Assembly (NCBI GenBank): GCA_008638375.1
Contig: CM018032.1
Location: 57,293,382 to 57,357,381, forward strand
Reading direction: 5' to 3'
Origin: Nyssa sinensis
Lineage: Eukaryota; Streptophyta; Magnoliopsida; Cornales; Nyssaceae
Length of the DNA: 64,000 bases
The notes under the pieces are model-generated. The model had not been told where the DNA came from, made no database searches, and saw only the letters and a program-made list of their open reading frames with translations. Shown one piece after another: positions 10,845-23,026 of the stretch. The first letter of the stretch is position 1. Each line of letters opens with the position of its first letter. The position numbers and the translations under genes were made by a program.

Positions 10845-12921
10845 TAACGATTTATATAATTTTGATGAAAAGCATAAGAGAAAGAGAGAGGAAAAATGAC
10901 ACAAAAAATTTACATTGTTTGGTTATATAACTATGTTCACATAAATTCTTCGTTATTCAAAAAATATGATTACAATATTTTTATACTGACTCGTAATTAA
11001 AACTGTAATCCTAACCTGATACATTAAAAAAAATTCAATATACTAATTTTACATATTATTAAAATATGAATCGTAATCTCTAATATGCTTCATGCAGAAG
11101 CATAAACTTTAGCAACATCACTGACTGGTAGGCCAACATACATGCACCTTCAAATTGTATATAATAATAATTTAGGTTGATTGTTTGGTGATTTAATAAA
11201 GGAGTTAATAATAGTTTTTAATTGTGGGCCTGCATGGAGAGGTTGGCAATGGCGTGATTTAACTCTTTTTTTGGTGTGTGTATGTAATATAATCTGTGTG
11301 TGTGTGTGTGTGTGGATAATAGGGTATCATTCTTCTCCATATTAAGCCAAGCTGAGAAGGGACAATAAGAGGTTGACAAAATGGTAAGGAATGAGAAGGG
11401 CAGTGTCAGGGATGGCAGGTGCCTTACACGTAATTCACGAGGAGCTTCTTGATAAATCTTGAATGCGTGAGCATCATACATAGAAAAATGGATCCTGATT
11501 GCCCAATCACCATCTGAGACTCACAGAGATGCTTTTAAGCTATGGCTTTTGTATTCAATTCAAAGCTTTTACATGTGTATTTTGATTGAGCGGTAAAAAA
11601 AATATATTTTTAAAATATTAAATTTTATAAAAATTATAATTTGAAAAAAATATATTTTCAATCAAGTTGTTTAAATAAATGTATTTTAATGAGTTTAAAT
11701 AATATTATAATATTAAATAAATTGTTAAAAATGTTAAATGTATTGACATTTTCAAAACAATAATTTAAAAAAAATATTTCAGTATTACTTTTTTAAATAG
11801 ACATTTTAAAAACATCCAATCAAACATTCAAATATATATATATATAAATAATTTTATTTAAATTTCAAAACACTCATTTCAAAAATGTTACCTTTACCGT
11901 AATACCGTCGTCCAAATAATTTTTTAATTATTTAAATTTCGAAACACCTATTTCAAAAACGTTATCATCACCGTCATACCGTACATCAAGCTTTTAGTGG
12001 CCCTCAAAGTGATCTCTAAAGGGTGTTTGGATAAGGATAACGAAACAGAGTTATCAAGGGCATCTCATAAAGTCATATGCTTTGCAGGTGGGCTGAAACT
12101 TGGTCCACCTTTAACAATTTTGGAACAATACCTTTTGTGTTGCTTTTATTTATTTATTTTTTCAGGAGAACAATACCTTTCTCCTGATTCTTGTAGCTTT
12201 TTATTCTTTGGGAAAGAAAAAGATAAAGGGGCATTTGTCAAAGTGATGTTTCCTAAGTTTTACAATTTCTAGTAAAGCCAGGAGGAGTTGGCTAAATCTA
12301 GATATTACAGTTTGCATGGATGAAGAGATTTGGAAACAGAAGGCAAAAAAATGAGTTGAATTGATAAATAAATATCTTGTTTGAAAATTTAAGTAACAAA
12401 GAAAATAAAATTTTTAATAATTTTTTAAAAATACTAAATATATCTTTAAATGTTTATATTGCGGACATCTGGGGTCCGGCATTACTTGGTAATTACGCAA
12501 TTTGATTAGCAAGAGAGGGATTGTTTGCACACGGACGAAGTCAAAAATTTAATTTGGGAGAGAACAATTTTTGTTATCATTTTTAGATTTTCTCTTAAAA
12601 TTAAAGAAATATAAAATTTTAATATTAATAAATAACTATTTTTGATAAGTAACTAAATGTATTAATATAAAAAATTTAACAAATTAAATAAGAGTTTAAT
12701 CAAAGAAATAGACCCTTAAAAACCTTCCATTCATACTAAAAAAATGTCAAAAAATAAATAAAAGTTGTTTTGAAAAGATTAAACTAAAATTAAAATAAGA
12801 ATAAAATGTGAAAAACTTTAAACTTAGGAGGGTAAGAACATATATTAGATGAATATATTTTAAAAAAATTGAAATGTAAAAAAGTAATTGTAATAAAAAA
12901 AGGAAAAAAAAAAAAAAAAAA

Positions 12922-13190
12922 GGTCACCGCAGGGCAGCCCAGTACCATCACTAGTGAGAATGTAGCCCTTTTCTTCCTTCTATTGGGCTGACCTTTACAG
13001 AAAGGGTAATATCGTGGCCAAACAGCCCACTAAGAAGCGGACCATGGGCATGCCAGCAGACTAGTACCATCACCGGGGGCCCAATCTGAAGTTGTACCCT
13101 TTGCTGCCCTTTGGATTGGACAAGTCCACCTTCCGCTAGGCTTGGTTTCCAACCTTTGTCCTTGGTTGTATGTAATTGGGTTGCATGTAC
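12922..13190. other. GC-rich island of unknown origin
   Basis: After an A-tract (12909-12921) the base composition changes abruptly to about half G+C for some 270 bp, then returns to AT-rich. The phrase AGTACCATCAC occurs twice (near 12941 and 13063). An 82-residue minus-strand frame covers it but has no domain I recognise. It could be a fragment of a transposed element or a captured gene piece. Confidence 0.4.
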
Positions 13191-13346
13191 CAATATCAAA
13201 TTTTTATTTTAAATGATATGACTGTGACATGTCAGAATTTTGCTAGTAATAAAGGAATGCATTCGGGGGCAGAGAACCCGAACCCCAACCTTGTCTCATG
13301 ATGAAAAAGAAAAATTCAAATTCATCTAAATCTCATGATAGACACA

Positions 13347-13615
13347 GCATGTTCCCATTTATTTTTAGATTTTATTTATTTATTTATTATGTTAAATTAA
13401 TTATAATTAATACATTTCAAACAAAACATTACATGTATGTATTAGAATAAGATATGTGCATGTTAATATAGAGAATTAAAATAGTATTATTTTCTTTTTT
13501 AAACATATAACTCTGTAAAGTTTTTAAAAATTTTTAATGGATGACTAAAAAATATCATTATAAATATTAATTATATAACACAAAATTATTTTATTTTATA
13601 TAATCAGAGTGACCC
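13347..13615 (+). repeat. Dispersed AT-rich repeat, family A, copy 3
   Basis: The best preserved of the copies together with 3361. It carries TTTATTTATTTATTATGTTA, TTAATTATAATTAATACATT, TTTTTAATGGATGACTAAAA, ATATCATTATAAATATTAAT and TATATAATCAGAGTGACCC in the same order as the others. Confidence 0.65.
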
Positions 13616-14124
13616 TTCATTTCAAATCTGTCGCAAATCCTAACAAGGTTAAAAGAAACTTCTCCAAACCTGCTCTATTAGAACTGGGCATGACGGATTC
13701 CCATTCAATCTCCACTCTAATTCTACAAGTGATGCAGAAAGAGTTTAAATTGTACTTCCAACCACTAAACCAACATAACATTGATCAGGAAATTTGTTCT
13801 TTTTAAGTAATCAACCCCAAGAAAGTTCAATCAATTATCCATCCCTGCATTACTTCATTCAGAATACAGCATTACTTGATAACAATTATGATGAAACCCA
13901 TAGGCAATAACTTGTAAAGTTGTTGAGCTTCCTCATGGCATGTTCCAACTCTGAGAGAATGACAGAATAATTTCGCGTACTTGTAGCACTCTAATCTGGA
14001 AATTGGACCACTATGGGGGGGAAATATACCCCGTTAGATACCCTTCAACAATGATCCCCTGAACCAATTCAAAATAATCGTACAAGGACCTCAAGTTAGG
14101 TCAAACCTCGTCTTTGATTCATCA

Positions 14125-15549
14125 TCAACTCCCCATCTTAGTAACATTTGAAACTAGCTCATCCTCTCCAGAATTCTTAAGATGTTTGACTATATTATCC
14201 ACATAAGGAGCTTTCAGTTGAATTCCTCTCTCAACCATCATCCTCGCAAGTTTTGCAGCTTCCATCAAATAACTGCCTTGACAAAGTCCAGCTAAAAGAA
14301 CAGAATAAATGTCAGAATCAATGGAAGTTAAGCATCCTAACCTCTCAATTTCATCATATAAGTGAAACCCATCTAGCACCCGTCCCTCTAAACAAAGCCG
14401 TCTTATCAAACTGCCAGAAGCCATACCATCAGGCTTCACAGCACTAGCTAACATTCTCCTAAAAAGCTTCTCTGCCTCCTCCAGTTTCTTAATCTGCAAA
14501 AGTGATATTACAAGAGAACTATAGCACTCATCATTAGAAACACTGCCTCCTGCAACAACCTTATCAATTAACTTGTAAGCCTCCTCTACACGCCCCTCCG
14601 TGCAAAGTCCCTTAATCAAATTAATGATGGTGACACGATTTGGAGCAAAGCCACAAGCCCCCATTTGATCCAAAATGCCCAGCGCTTCCGTCGACCGACC
14701 CTTCTCACAAAAACTTTGTATAATGGATGTATACGTGACAACGTTTGGATTACAATCCCCACACTCTGTCTCCATTTCGCGTAACAACTCCAGTGCCCTC
14801 TCCACATTTCCAAATCTACAAAACCCATCAAGAAGCGCTGAATATGCCACAGTATTAGGCAAACACCCGTGCCCTCTCATAACCTTAAACATGCCACAGG
14901 CATCCTCCAACTGATTTGCATTGCAAAACCCCTTAATCAGTGCAACATAAGTTATCATATCGGGATAAAGATCAATCAAACCCATCTCTCTCATCAATCC
15001 CACTGCAACTTCCATTTCACCCATCTCACAATACAACCTAATAACAACATTGTACATCGTTGTGTCAGGCCGACAGTTGAATTCCTTCATTTTCCTCAAT
15101 ACCCACAAACCCTCATCAGCAAGCTTGGCTTCTCTACACAAATTCAAAACCACCTTAAATGTCCTAATATTAACCAAACAACCCTCAACCCTATAAGTTT
15201 CAATAACATCAGTAACAACTCGAGGGTTTCGATTAATTTCAAATACTTTACAAGCTTTGCTATACATATACAAGCTATGTCTATAGTTGGGTTGAAGACC
15301 CGCCCAAATGAAGAACCTAAGACCCAGTAGAGGTTGATTAAGGGCGCATCTCTGTAAGACCTCATTGACACAGAGAGTGTCCAATTTAACCCCAACTCTA
15401 TTTAGGGTTTTTTCTGGGTTTGAGTAATTCTTCTGCAAGTGTGTCCAGTACTTCTCCGTGGATGAAACAGTGGTGAATGGAAATGAAAAATTAGGGTTTT
15501 TGAAAGGAATGGAAGATGAGAGGAGTCGACGTATTGAAGAAATTTCCAT
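14125..15549 (-). CDS. P-class pentatricopeptide repeat (PPR) protein, organelle-targeted
   Basis: An intact intronless frame of 474 residues, as usual for plant PPR genes. The first ~40 residues are rich in Ser, Arg and Phe with few acids, resembling a mitochondrial or plastid presequence. From about residue 128 to the end run roughly nine 35-residue P-type repeats with the usual phrases: TTMYNVVIRLYCEMGEMEVA, TYVALIKGFCNANQLEDAC, AYSALLDGFCRFGNVERAL, TYTSIIQSFCEKGRSTEAL and TIINLIKGLCTEGRVEEAY. No E, E+, DYW or SMR domain follows, so the product should bind organelle RNA for stabilisation, splicing or translation rather than edit it alone. The C-terminus (VDNIVKHLKNSGEDELVSNV) reminds me of Arabidopsis At5g47360, but this is from memory. 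Confidence 0.93.
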   Translation of the reverse strand: MEISSIRRLLSSSIPFKNPNFSFPFTTVSSTEKYWTHLQKNYSNPEKTLNRVGVKLDTLCVNEVLQRCALNQPLLGLRFFIWAGLQPNYRHSLYMYSKACKVFEINRNPRVVTDVIETYRVEGCLVNIRTFKVVLNLCREAKLADEGLWVLRKMKEFNCRPDTTMYNVVIRLYCEMGEMEVAVGLMREMGLIDLYPDMITYVALIKGFCNANQLEDACGMFKVMRGHGCLPNTVAYSALLDGFCRFGNVERALELLREMETECGDCNPNVVTYTSIIQSFCEKGRSTEALGILDQMGACGFAPNRVTIINLIKGLCTEGRVEEAYKLIDKVVAGGSVSNDECYSSLVISLLQIKKLEEAEKLFRRMLASAVKPDGMASGSLIRRLCLEGRVLDGFHLYDEIERLGCLTSIDSDIYSVLLAGLCQGSYLMEAAKLARMMVERGIQLKAPYVDNIVKHLKNSGEDELVSNVTKMGS

Positions 15550-17415
15550 TGATTTTGCAAGAGGAATTAGTGCTTGACTGAAAATATTTGGCTAAAACCC
15601 AAGTCCCAATTTGTAGGAAAAAGTACCTTTTAGTGCTGCGCAAAAATGGAGAGATTGCAGAGTTCCAAGTTTACATCCTCGCAAAATCAGCTCCCTCTGC
15701 TTTGATCTGGTTCACATCGTAGAGTGAGAGCCTCCCTCATTTCCGTTTGGTCTGGTTATTCGCTAGTCTGACGCAGTTTTGAGAAATTAGAATTACTTGC
15801 GTCTGAATGGAGGGAGTTGGAAGCAAAGGAGGAAAAACAGTAATTAGCTGTTTTGACTCTTGAGACTCTCTATTAAAAGAAATGATATTTTATCATTTTC
15901 TACTCAGTTGTTAAGTAGTATTTCATTTCTCTCCTATATATATTGTTCTCAAATACAATAGAATGATTACCTTATTCTCTACTCTCCTCTGCATTATTAG
16001 GAATGATAATTTATTTTATTTTATATTATTAAAGATGATAATTTAATCTATTTTATAGAGAATTTGTCAATTTTGTGGGATGAATTTGAAAAAACTATTT
16101 CTACTCTTGTTAAGATTTAGAAAGAAGGCCCGCTCCATACTGTTCTAATTATATTAAATAAAAAATTATATCATATAACCAATATTTATAATGATATTTT
16201 TTTAGTCATTCATTAAAACTTTATACAAATTTGATAAAGTTATATGTTTAAAAAATAATATTATTTTAATTCTCTATTAACATATATATTTCTTATTTTA
16301 ACACATCTATCGTTTTGTTTGAAAATGTGTTAATTATAATTAATTTAATAAAATAAATTAAAAATAAATAAAGACTCCGATGGAACCTGACCTTGCCTAT
16401 CATGAAATTTAAAGAGATTGAGAAAGGAGTCTCCCACTACAAACCCGTCTCCCTGTTGTCATTCCTATCCGTTATTAGTAATTCAAATATGAAGAAAAGT
16501 TATCTTACCCTCTCCTCTCCTCTCCACTGTCTTATGTTTAATATTTTTCACTCCCTCCTCTCATGGAAACAAGTTGTTAAATTACTTTAAACTTAAATAG
16601 TTTTATTTATAAAAAATTAAATTCAATTGACAATAAAAATACATTTTTAACACATATGGATATTTTTTGTTGCCTTTTAAACTATGCGGATTAATTAAAT
16701 AAATGAAGTTTAGTGTTTGTGTAATTTTTCTTGAAATTTTAGATAAATTATAATGACTTATCCTTAAGTTGAACAAAAATACAAATGGATCCCTAGATTT
16801 GAGAAATTGCATTGAATAATTGTTAAGTTTTGTGTGATGGAAGCTACTATTTGTAATTTCCTAACTACTGAAAGTGCTTTTATTGTACTAAAAAACGTTT
16901 GAAGAACCATTCCTATAATTTTATAAAATGGAGATATAATTGAAGTTTCATAAATTCTATTAATAAATTGCAACATTCAAAGGTGACTGACTCATCACAT
17001 ACGGAAGGATGTATCGCGGTTGAAAACATGATCAATAAATTAGTTCAAGCATTTTTCCTGTTCATAAAACACCACTCCGTTAAATTAGTGCGACTCATTG
17101 AATAATTTCTTCGTTGCTAAGATATTTTATATACTGTAAAGTAAACGACAGGGGTCTACAGTTTTCAACTTCGTACGGACCAATCTCCGTTTCTGGAAAC
17201 TGCCATCTCCATGATAGGACAACAACTGCTTTAATTTTTGAAAATTTTTGAATCTCTAGAACGGGATTCCCAAATGGCGTTTCACATTTCGCTCAAAATG
17301 GAGGAATTTGCTTCTCTGTCTCTCTAAAAAATCTAGTTCTCTGAACTGCCAAACCTTGCGACTCGACATTCAATTGGTTCTTTCTCCGATTTTCTAGATC
17401 AATTCGGCTGAGAGA
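15550..17415. other. Intergenic region between divergent PPR and M50B genes
   Basis: The two genes point away from each other, so both promoters should lie here. No clear TATA box or other element can be assigned. A family A repeat lies at 16127-16385. The frames at 16393-16976 show nothing recognisable. Confidence 0.5.
16127..16385 (-). repeat. Dispersed AT-rich repeat, family A, copy 4 (inverted)
   Basis: Read on the minus strand this follows the other family A copies: TTTATTTATTTTTAATTTAT, TTAATTATAATTAACACATT, AATTAAAATAATATTATTTT, TTTTAATGAATGACTAAAAA, then ATATCATTATAAATATTGG. Confidence 0.6.
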
Positions 17416-20400
17416 ATGCCGAATTGGGAGCTCAAGAATTGTTGTAAGCACGATCAGAAGGTGTTCTTGGCGACTATCGGTGTCTTCATTGTTGTGATTC
17501 TCGCGGTATGCTCGTTTTCAAGTTTTTTGTTGGCGTGTTAGACCAGAATACACGGCTTTACGTGAATACATATAGTTTTTGTTGATAATATTGACTTTGA
17601 ATTTTGCCCTTTTTTCTTCGATCTAAAAGCTATTGTATGTGAAAATTCCATTTTCAGAGGACCGTCAATTTTGAAAATTATATCAGAATTTAGTGGCGTT
17701 TGAACTTCGTGGAGCAATTTTTTCGGGGAAGGAAAAAGAAAAGCAACTAGACACGAGAACTTCAGTGCTATTAAAGTTGTCGCAAGACCTATTGAAAAAA
17801 AAAAATGAATGCAAGCAATTTAAAACTGTGATTTGCCAAGGGGGTTGGTGGGAACGAGATTTGTGGTGATACATAGAAACTAGCTTGAATTCGAGAACTG
17901 CACAATCGCTCCTTGAAATCTCATACTAGACTAGTTGTTGTCCGAAAATTAGAATGTCCAAATAGCTTGTCGATCTGCCTGTAAATAAAGTGCTTTGTAT
18001 AGTGCTAATGTGTTCGATTGAGTTTCTTTAGAATTATAAGGGAAGTAGATGTCAATTATTTATTGGTTTACACTCATGTCCATTAATCATTGAATTTGGT
18101 TTGGATCTTTGGATAGTCTCTTCGCCTAATATCCTTTAGGATTATAATTGAAACCTTCTGACCAACGGGAAGTGCGATCCCTTATCTCTTGTGTTCCTAT
18201 GTTCCTCTAGTCATAACTTTTAAACAGCACAAACAGAAATGAAGATCCATTGAATACGTAATGAATTATGATCCACCATTTTGAATTGGACAAACATGTA
18301 ACTAGGATCAATGGTTGCGCCAAGTAAAATAGTGATATGATATGTTTAAGTAGAAGGCACTAGAATGATAAAGGAAACATGATGGATAGTCAGGAAATTA
18401 CACAATATTGTATGAATCAATATGTATAGAACAAAGTGAAAAGAGGATTCAAACATAGATGGATAATTAATAAATGCAATTTAAACACACTATTCTAGGA
18501 TGAATTTAATAGAAGACATGCCTCTTGGTGGGAAATTTTCATATATATATTAAGCTTGAATTTTGTTGGCATTGCTCTATCTATTCTTCGATGATTTTTA
18601 TTAATTTTTTTAATTTCTGATGATCATAATAGCTATGGAGAACTATACTACTGACACCTTTTAAGCTCATCACTGTGTTTCTTCATGAAGCAAGCCATGC
18701 AATCGCTTGTAAGCTCACATGTGGCCATGTAAGATTCTAAGGTCTTTCACTTGCCATATTTTTCATGTAGATGGAATCAGATGTGTTTTTTTTTTTCTTG
18801 TTTATTTATAAATGTGCAAATTGATAGAGACTTCTTGTTGTTGTAAATTTTGTTGTTCTTTACTTTCATGTTATAATTAGATGCTCAATTAGAAGATCTT
18901 AAGTATAATTTTTATTGAATTGCAATCACAGTGGGATCTGACGTAACTGGTTCTTCTGATAGAATTCTGACCAGTGAGCTAATTTTCACTTTGAATTCGA
19001 ATTAACTAAGAGATTAGCTTGGTGTGTATGATTTGTTAATATTCACTTAGAATTTCTGTACAGGCACTAGTAATATTGTTAGATTTTATTTTGGTGGGAG
19101 GTCTATTTATTTTGTTTTAAAGCCCAGGTGGAATCCCAATTGATTTAGAAGCTTATGATTAGTGACCATCACCCAATCACTTGCATATATTTAGTCTGTG
19201 CTTCTGGTATCCTTCTGTTCATAAATAGGAAGATTGAGGGCCTGTTTGTGTATTTCGAGAATTGGATCGGTTCAGTTCAGTTCCAACCCAATCTCAGTTA
19301 ACGAGATCATGTCAAAACATATATTGGTTTGAATGGCTTGGGTCTGTAAGTAGTTTGGGGACATTTGAATTTATGTTATGGCTCTGCATCACACACTCAC
19401 TTTATGTTCAAGAAAGCATGCCCCAAACTCTAAACTGACCACCTGCCATGGCTGCCATTGTTCCTTCTTTTTTGTAACTCCACCTCAATGATTCATCAAT
19501 TATCATAGTTTCATTCCTAAGGAAAGGAAAAAAAAAAAAAAAAGATGATGATTAAAAAATAAATAAACAAGCAAAGAAAACCATGCAGTTTACAGACATG
19601 AATATGTTGTTGCCAGTAGCTGTTGAAGTGAAGGTGGAAATATTAGGGTTAAGAGCTTACTTGCTCAGCATCTTTTTTCCCCGAAAAATAGTTAGACTTG
19701 GAATAAACCACCTCCCACTTGTCTTACACGGGACCTTGTTTTCTTCCACAATTGGATAGGATAAGAACCAATATTTTTGTTGCTTAATCTTACCAAACAA
19801 GGGCCTGTTATGGACTGGTTGGAGTTATTATACACAGTAAAACCAGTTTTGTTACTTTCCCAAACAGTGCCCGAGTGTAGAATGATAACCCCATATTTCA
19901 CATCATGAAGAACAACTTTGTGATGCATGGGTTTCCATGGCTACTAGTTTATGTATGCTAAACCATGTGGTCGATTTGCCGCAGTCATTTGAATCTGATC
20001 TCAACCCCTCTCTCTCTCTCGGTAAGTACTTTTTAACACTGTTTGACATTCTAGTTTACACGTGGCTTTCCCGCTCGGTTTTATTCAGCTTGTTGGTCAT
20101 TTCATGAATAGAAATGAAGCAAACTGATTCTTGTTCTCTTTTTTTTTTTAGCTTTGAGAAAGAAAAAAAAAATTCCTTTGTATTTTCCCCCCTGGTGCCC
20201 TATAATGGTAAAGCTCGATCCTTGGGCCATTATGAATTGATTTGTTCAAGGTTCGTTGTTTTTTAATGAATTGTAACTTGAATCTATTCTATTAAAAAAT
20301 GCATGAGCAGTCAAGACTCGGGAAGCATACCCTAGGTCAGGTGGCCCATTAGGCAGCTTGGTTTGGGCCACAAATTTGGTAGTTCTGATAGATGTCTTGT

Positions 20401-22980
20401 ATTTGGATATTACTTTGCACTAAACTTGGCTGCTTTAACCCCATACGGGCATATTGCACAACTTGGTAGTGGGATTTGCTAGCTGAAGATGTGTTTCTGC
20501 AAGGGTATTTTCTGTATTTAACTCTTAAGTTTGTGCATTGTTCTGTTGGAGGTGGCATTCATCGTTGATCTAGAGCTTTGGTTCTGAGAGAGATGGGTGA
20601 GAGAAACTTTGTATATATATTCTTAGAGACCATAAATTCATCCCATCTCCTCCAGACACAGGCGAACTGGTAATTCACATAAATCTGGTTGTCATTACGC
20701 TTTCATTCAATCCCTTTATTATTTTCCTTATTAAATCCAGGAGTTTGATTTCACTTATATTTCCCACATAGATTTACCAAAGGTCAGGAGCTTGCAAACA
20801 ACCTTAAACCGGCTGATTTCTCTCTGAAGTATAATGTTTGAAAATTGTAATGGCATACACTATTAACTATGGACGTTGGACACTTTGTTTATGAAAGAAG
20901 ATTCAAGAACCCCCATTGCAACATTTGCAGTCTTGATTAAATTATATATGATCTTGCTTGATAAACAGTTGACTTTTTTTTTTAAAGTCTCTCACAAATC
21001 AGGATACTCTTGTGCTGTGGAATATTATTTAACTAATTGATGGACTTCAGTGAATTTGTTAGCTTTAAGATCCCACTCCATCAAACTTAGCGTCATAGGA
21101 AAAATATTGATGCAATCTTCTTGACTGTGTCCCATAATGAGGATGTTTGGACATATAGCATGTTCAAAGGCTTCCCAGCCAGTGTAGTAATGGATAAATT
21201 GACCATTAGGAGCTACAATTGTGTAATACACATTAAATTTCTTCAGCAATGTTGATGCAAGAGGTGCCTGCAATGGTAAGAAAGTTCCTGGAACAATCAT
21301 AGTATCTCTCCTCTTTCAAGTGATGTAGTTTCTCCAAAAAGAACAACATTTCCATTTCTGGGTTGAAAAGGAAAAAAAGAAAGAAATTTGCGGCATCAAT
21401 TCATCATATGATAAGATCTTCATTGCTTCATCTGTCAACCACATGCTGTTGTCTTTAAATGGCGCAAAGAATGGCTATTTATTTGTTTAATACTTCACCA
21501 TAAAAATGCCTTGTATTGGTGATTGTTTCAAGATATTTCCACAAGTAAGGTTTTTGTTTTCAAGGTCAAATTGATGGCACCTAGGTTGCTATTGTGTGCC
21601 TGATTATGTTTCATGTCAGTTACTGGATGTTTTTTTTTGTATGCTCAGATACATATTTTCTGACTGACTTTAGTATGCAGGTGGAGGGCATGCAGGTTCA
21701 TGCCAATGAGGGTGGGGTGACACAAACACGCGGTGGTGTATATTGGTTGATCTTGCCTGCTGGATGTAATAAACATTTCCCCCTGAAATTTTTGTTTCTC
21801 ATGAGATGCATCTTTACAATCATGCAACGAATGTATAATATTGGATTCCTGAAAACCAACAAACTGGTGAATCATTATTAACTTAATTGGATCCATCTGG
21901 ATTTTTTTTTATTTAACCTGGCATTAGCTTCTTCTTATTGGCATCCAGAGTTTTTGTAATTGATTCTTGCATCCAGATCTTGGTTCATCATTTTGGGGGA
22001 TGCTTTTCATACTCGCATCCACAAATATTCTCACTGCAAGAATTGCTGCTGGTTGTTTTATCGCTGCTCTGCTTGTTGTACTCTTCGTTGCTAAAAATGT
22101 AAGTAGTGAAGATAAATTTCCTACTTATGTTCAGTATGCCATTCGCAAATGCTGTAGTTTATTGATGTAATTTAATTTTTCAAAATGAAAGTGAAATGTC
22201 TATGTTCTCAAGGGTTTAAATGCACAATCTTACTTGTTTAATCCTATCGGTGAAACAGTGGACCCTTCGAGGACTTTGCATAGGTGAGGTCTTTCAAGTT
22301 CTTGATAAGTCTTTTTATAATTGTTTGATTCTTTAATATCCAATGGCTTCTGGAGCTTGAGTATTGGTACTCACTAACTGAACTTCTCAGGATTTATTAT
22401 TTTTATTGGAGTTTTTTGGCTTCTGCAAGAAACCACAAAAATTCGTATCCTTCGGTACATCATTCTCTTCATTGGTATACGCTTATCCTGTTATATGTTC
22501 CCTTTTTTTCGAATCATGTTTTCCCTTTTGGCTAAATGTGACTAGTTAGGAAACATCTTCTTCTTCTTTGCTTTCTTGGTTTCCATTTTTTGTCTTTTCT
22601 AGAAGAAAAAAAATGTTACTTATATCTGATCTGGCCAACTGCAGGTGTAATGAACAGTTTATTTTCAGTTTATGGTACAACCTATCACCTTACTTAGTGA
22701 ATGAAGTAAAAGCTGATGGAACTACGAATGTCATATGACATGAATCTAATGATGCAGATATCTATGATGATCTAATATCTCGAAGGGTTCACTCCAGTGA
22801 TGCTGAGAAGTTTGCAGAACTTTGCCCCTGCCCTTGTAATGGTGTCGCATGGGGAGTCATATGGTGAGCTTTTTAGCGCGGGGCAGTTTCAATGTTTGAC
22901 TATCAGGAAATTTTCTATTTGATTTGTTAGGATGTGAATGTTTCCATCATTCTATATCTATATACCTTATAAACACAAAT

Positions 22981-23026
<46 letters not shown>

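Larger units (their letters stand above)
10845..14124. other. Intergenic region without a gene
   Basis: 11830-11990 holds two imperfect tandem units of about 73 bp, each with AAATTTC(A/G)AAACAC, ATTTCAAAAA, a GTTA segment and ACCGT(A/C)ATACCGT. A short GT run lies near 11297-11312. The GC-rich island (12922-13190) and the family A repeat (13347-13615) are listed separately. No reading frame has recognisable content. Confidence 0.55.

Noticed and set aside
14253..15395. Several frames overlapping the PPR gene
   Set aside because: Shadows of the 474-codon PPR frame on either strand.
21025..21300. 91-residue minus-strand frame in M50B intron 2
   Set aside because: Fairly protein-like, but no domain is recognised, no supporting splice or promoter signals are visible, and it lies inside an intron of a well-supported gene.
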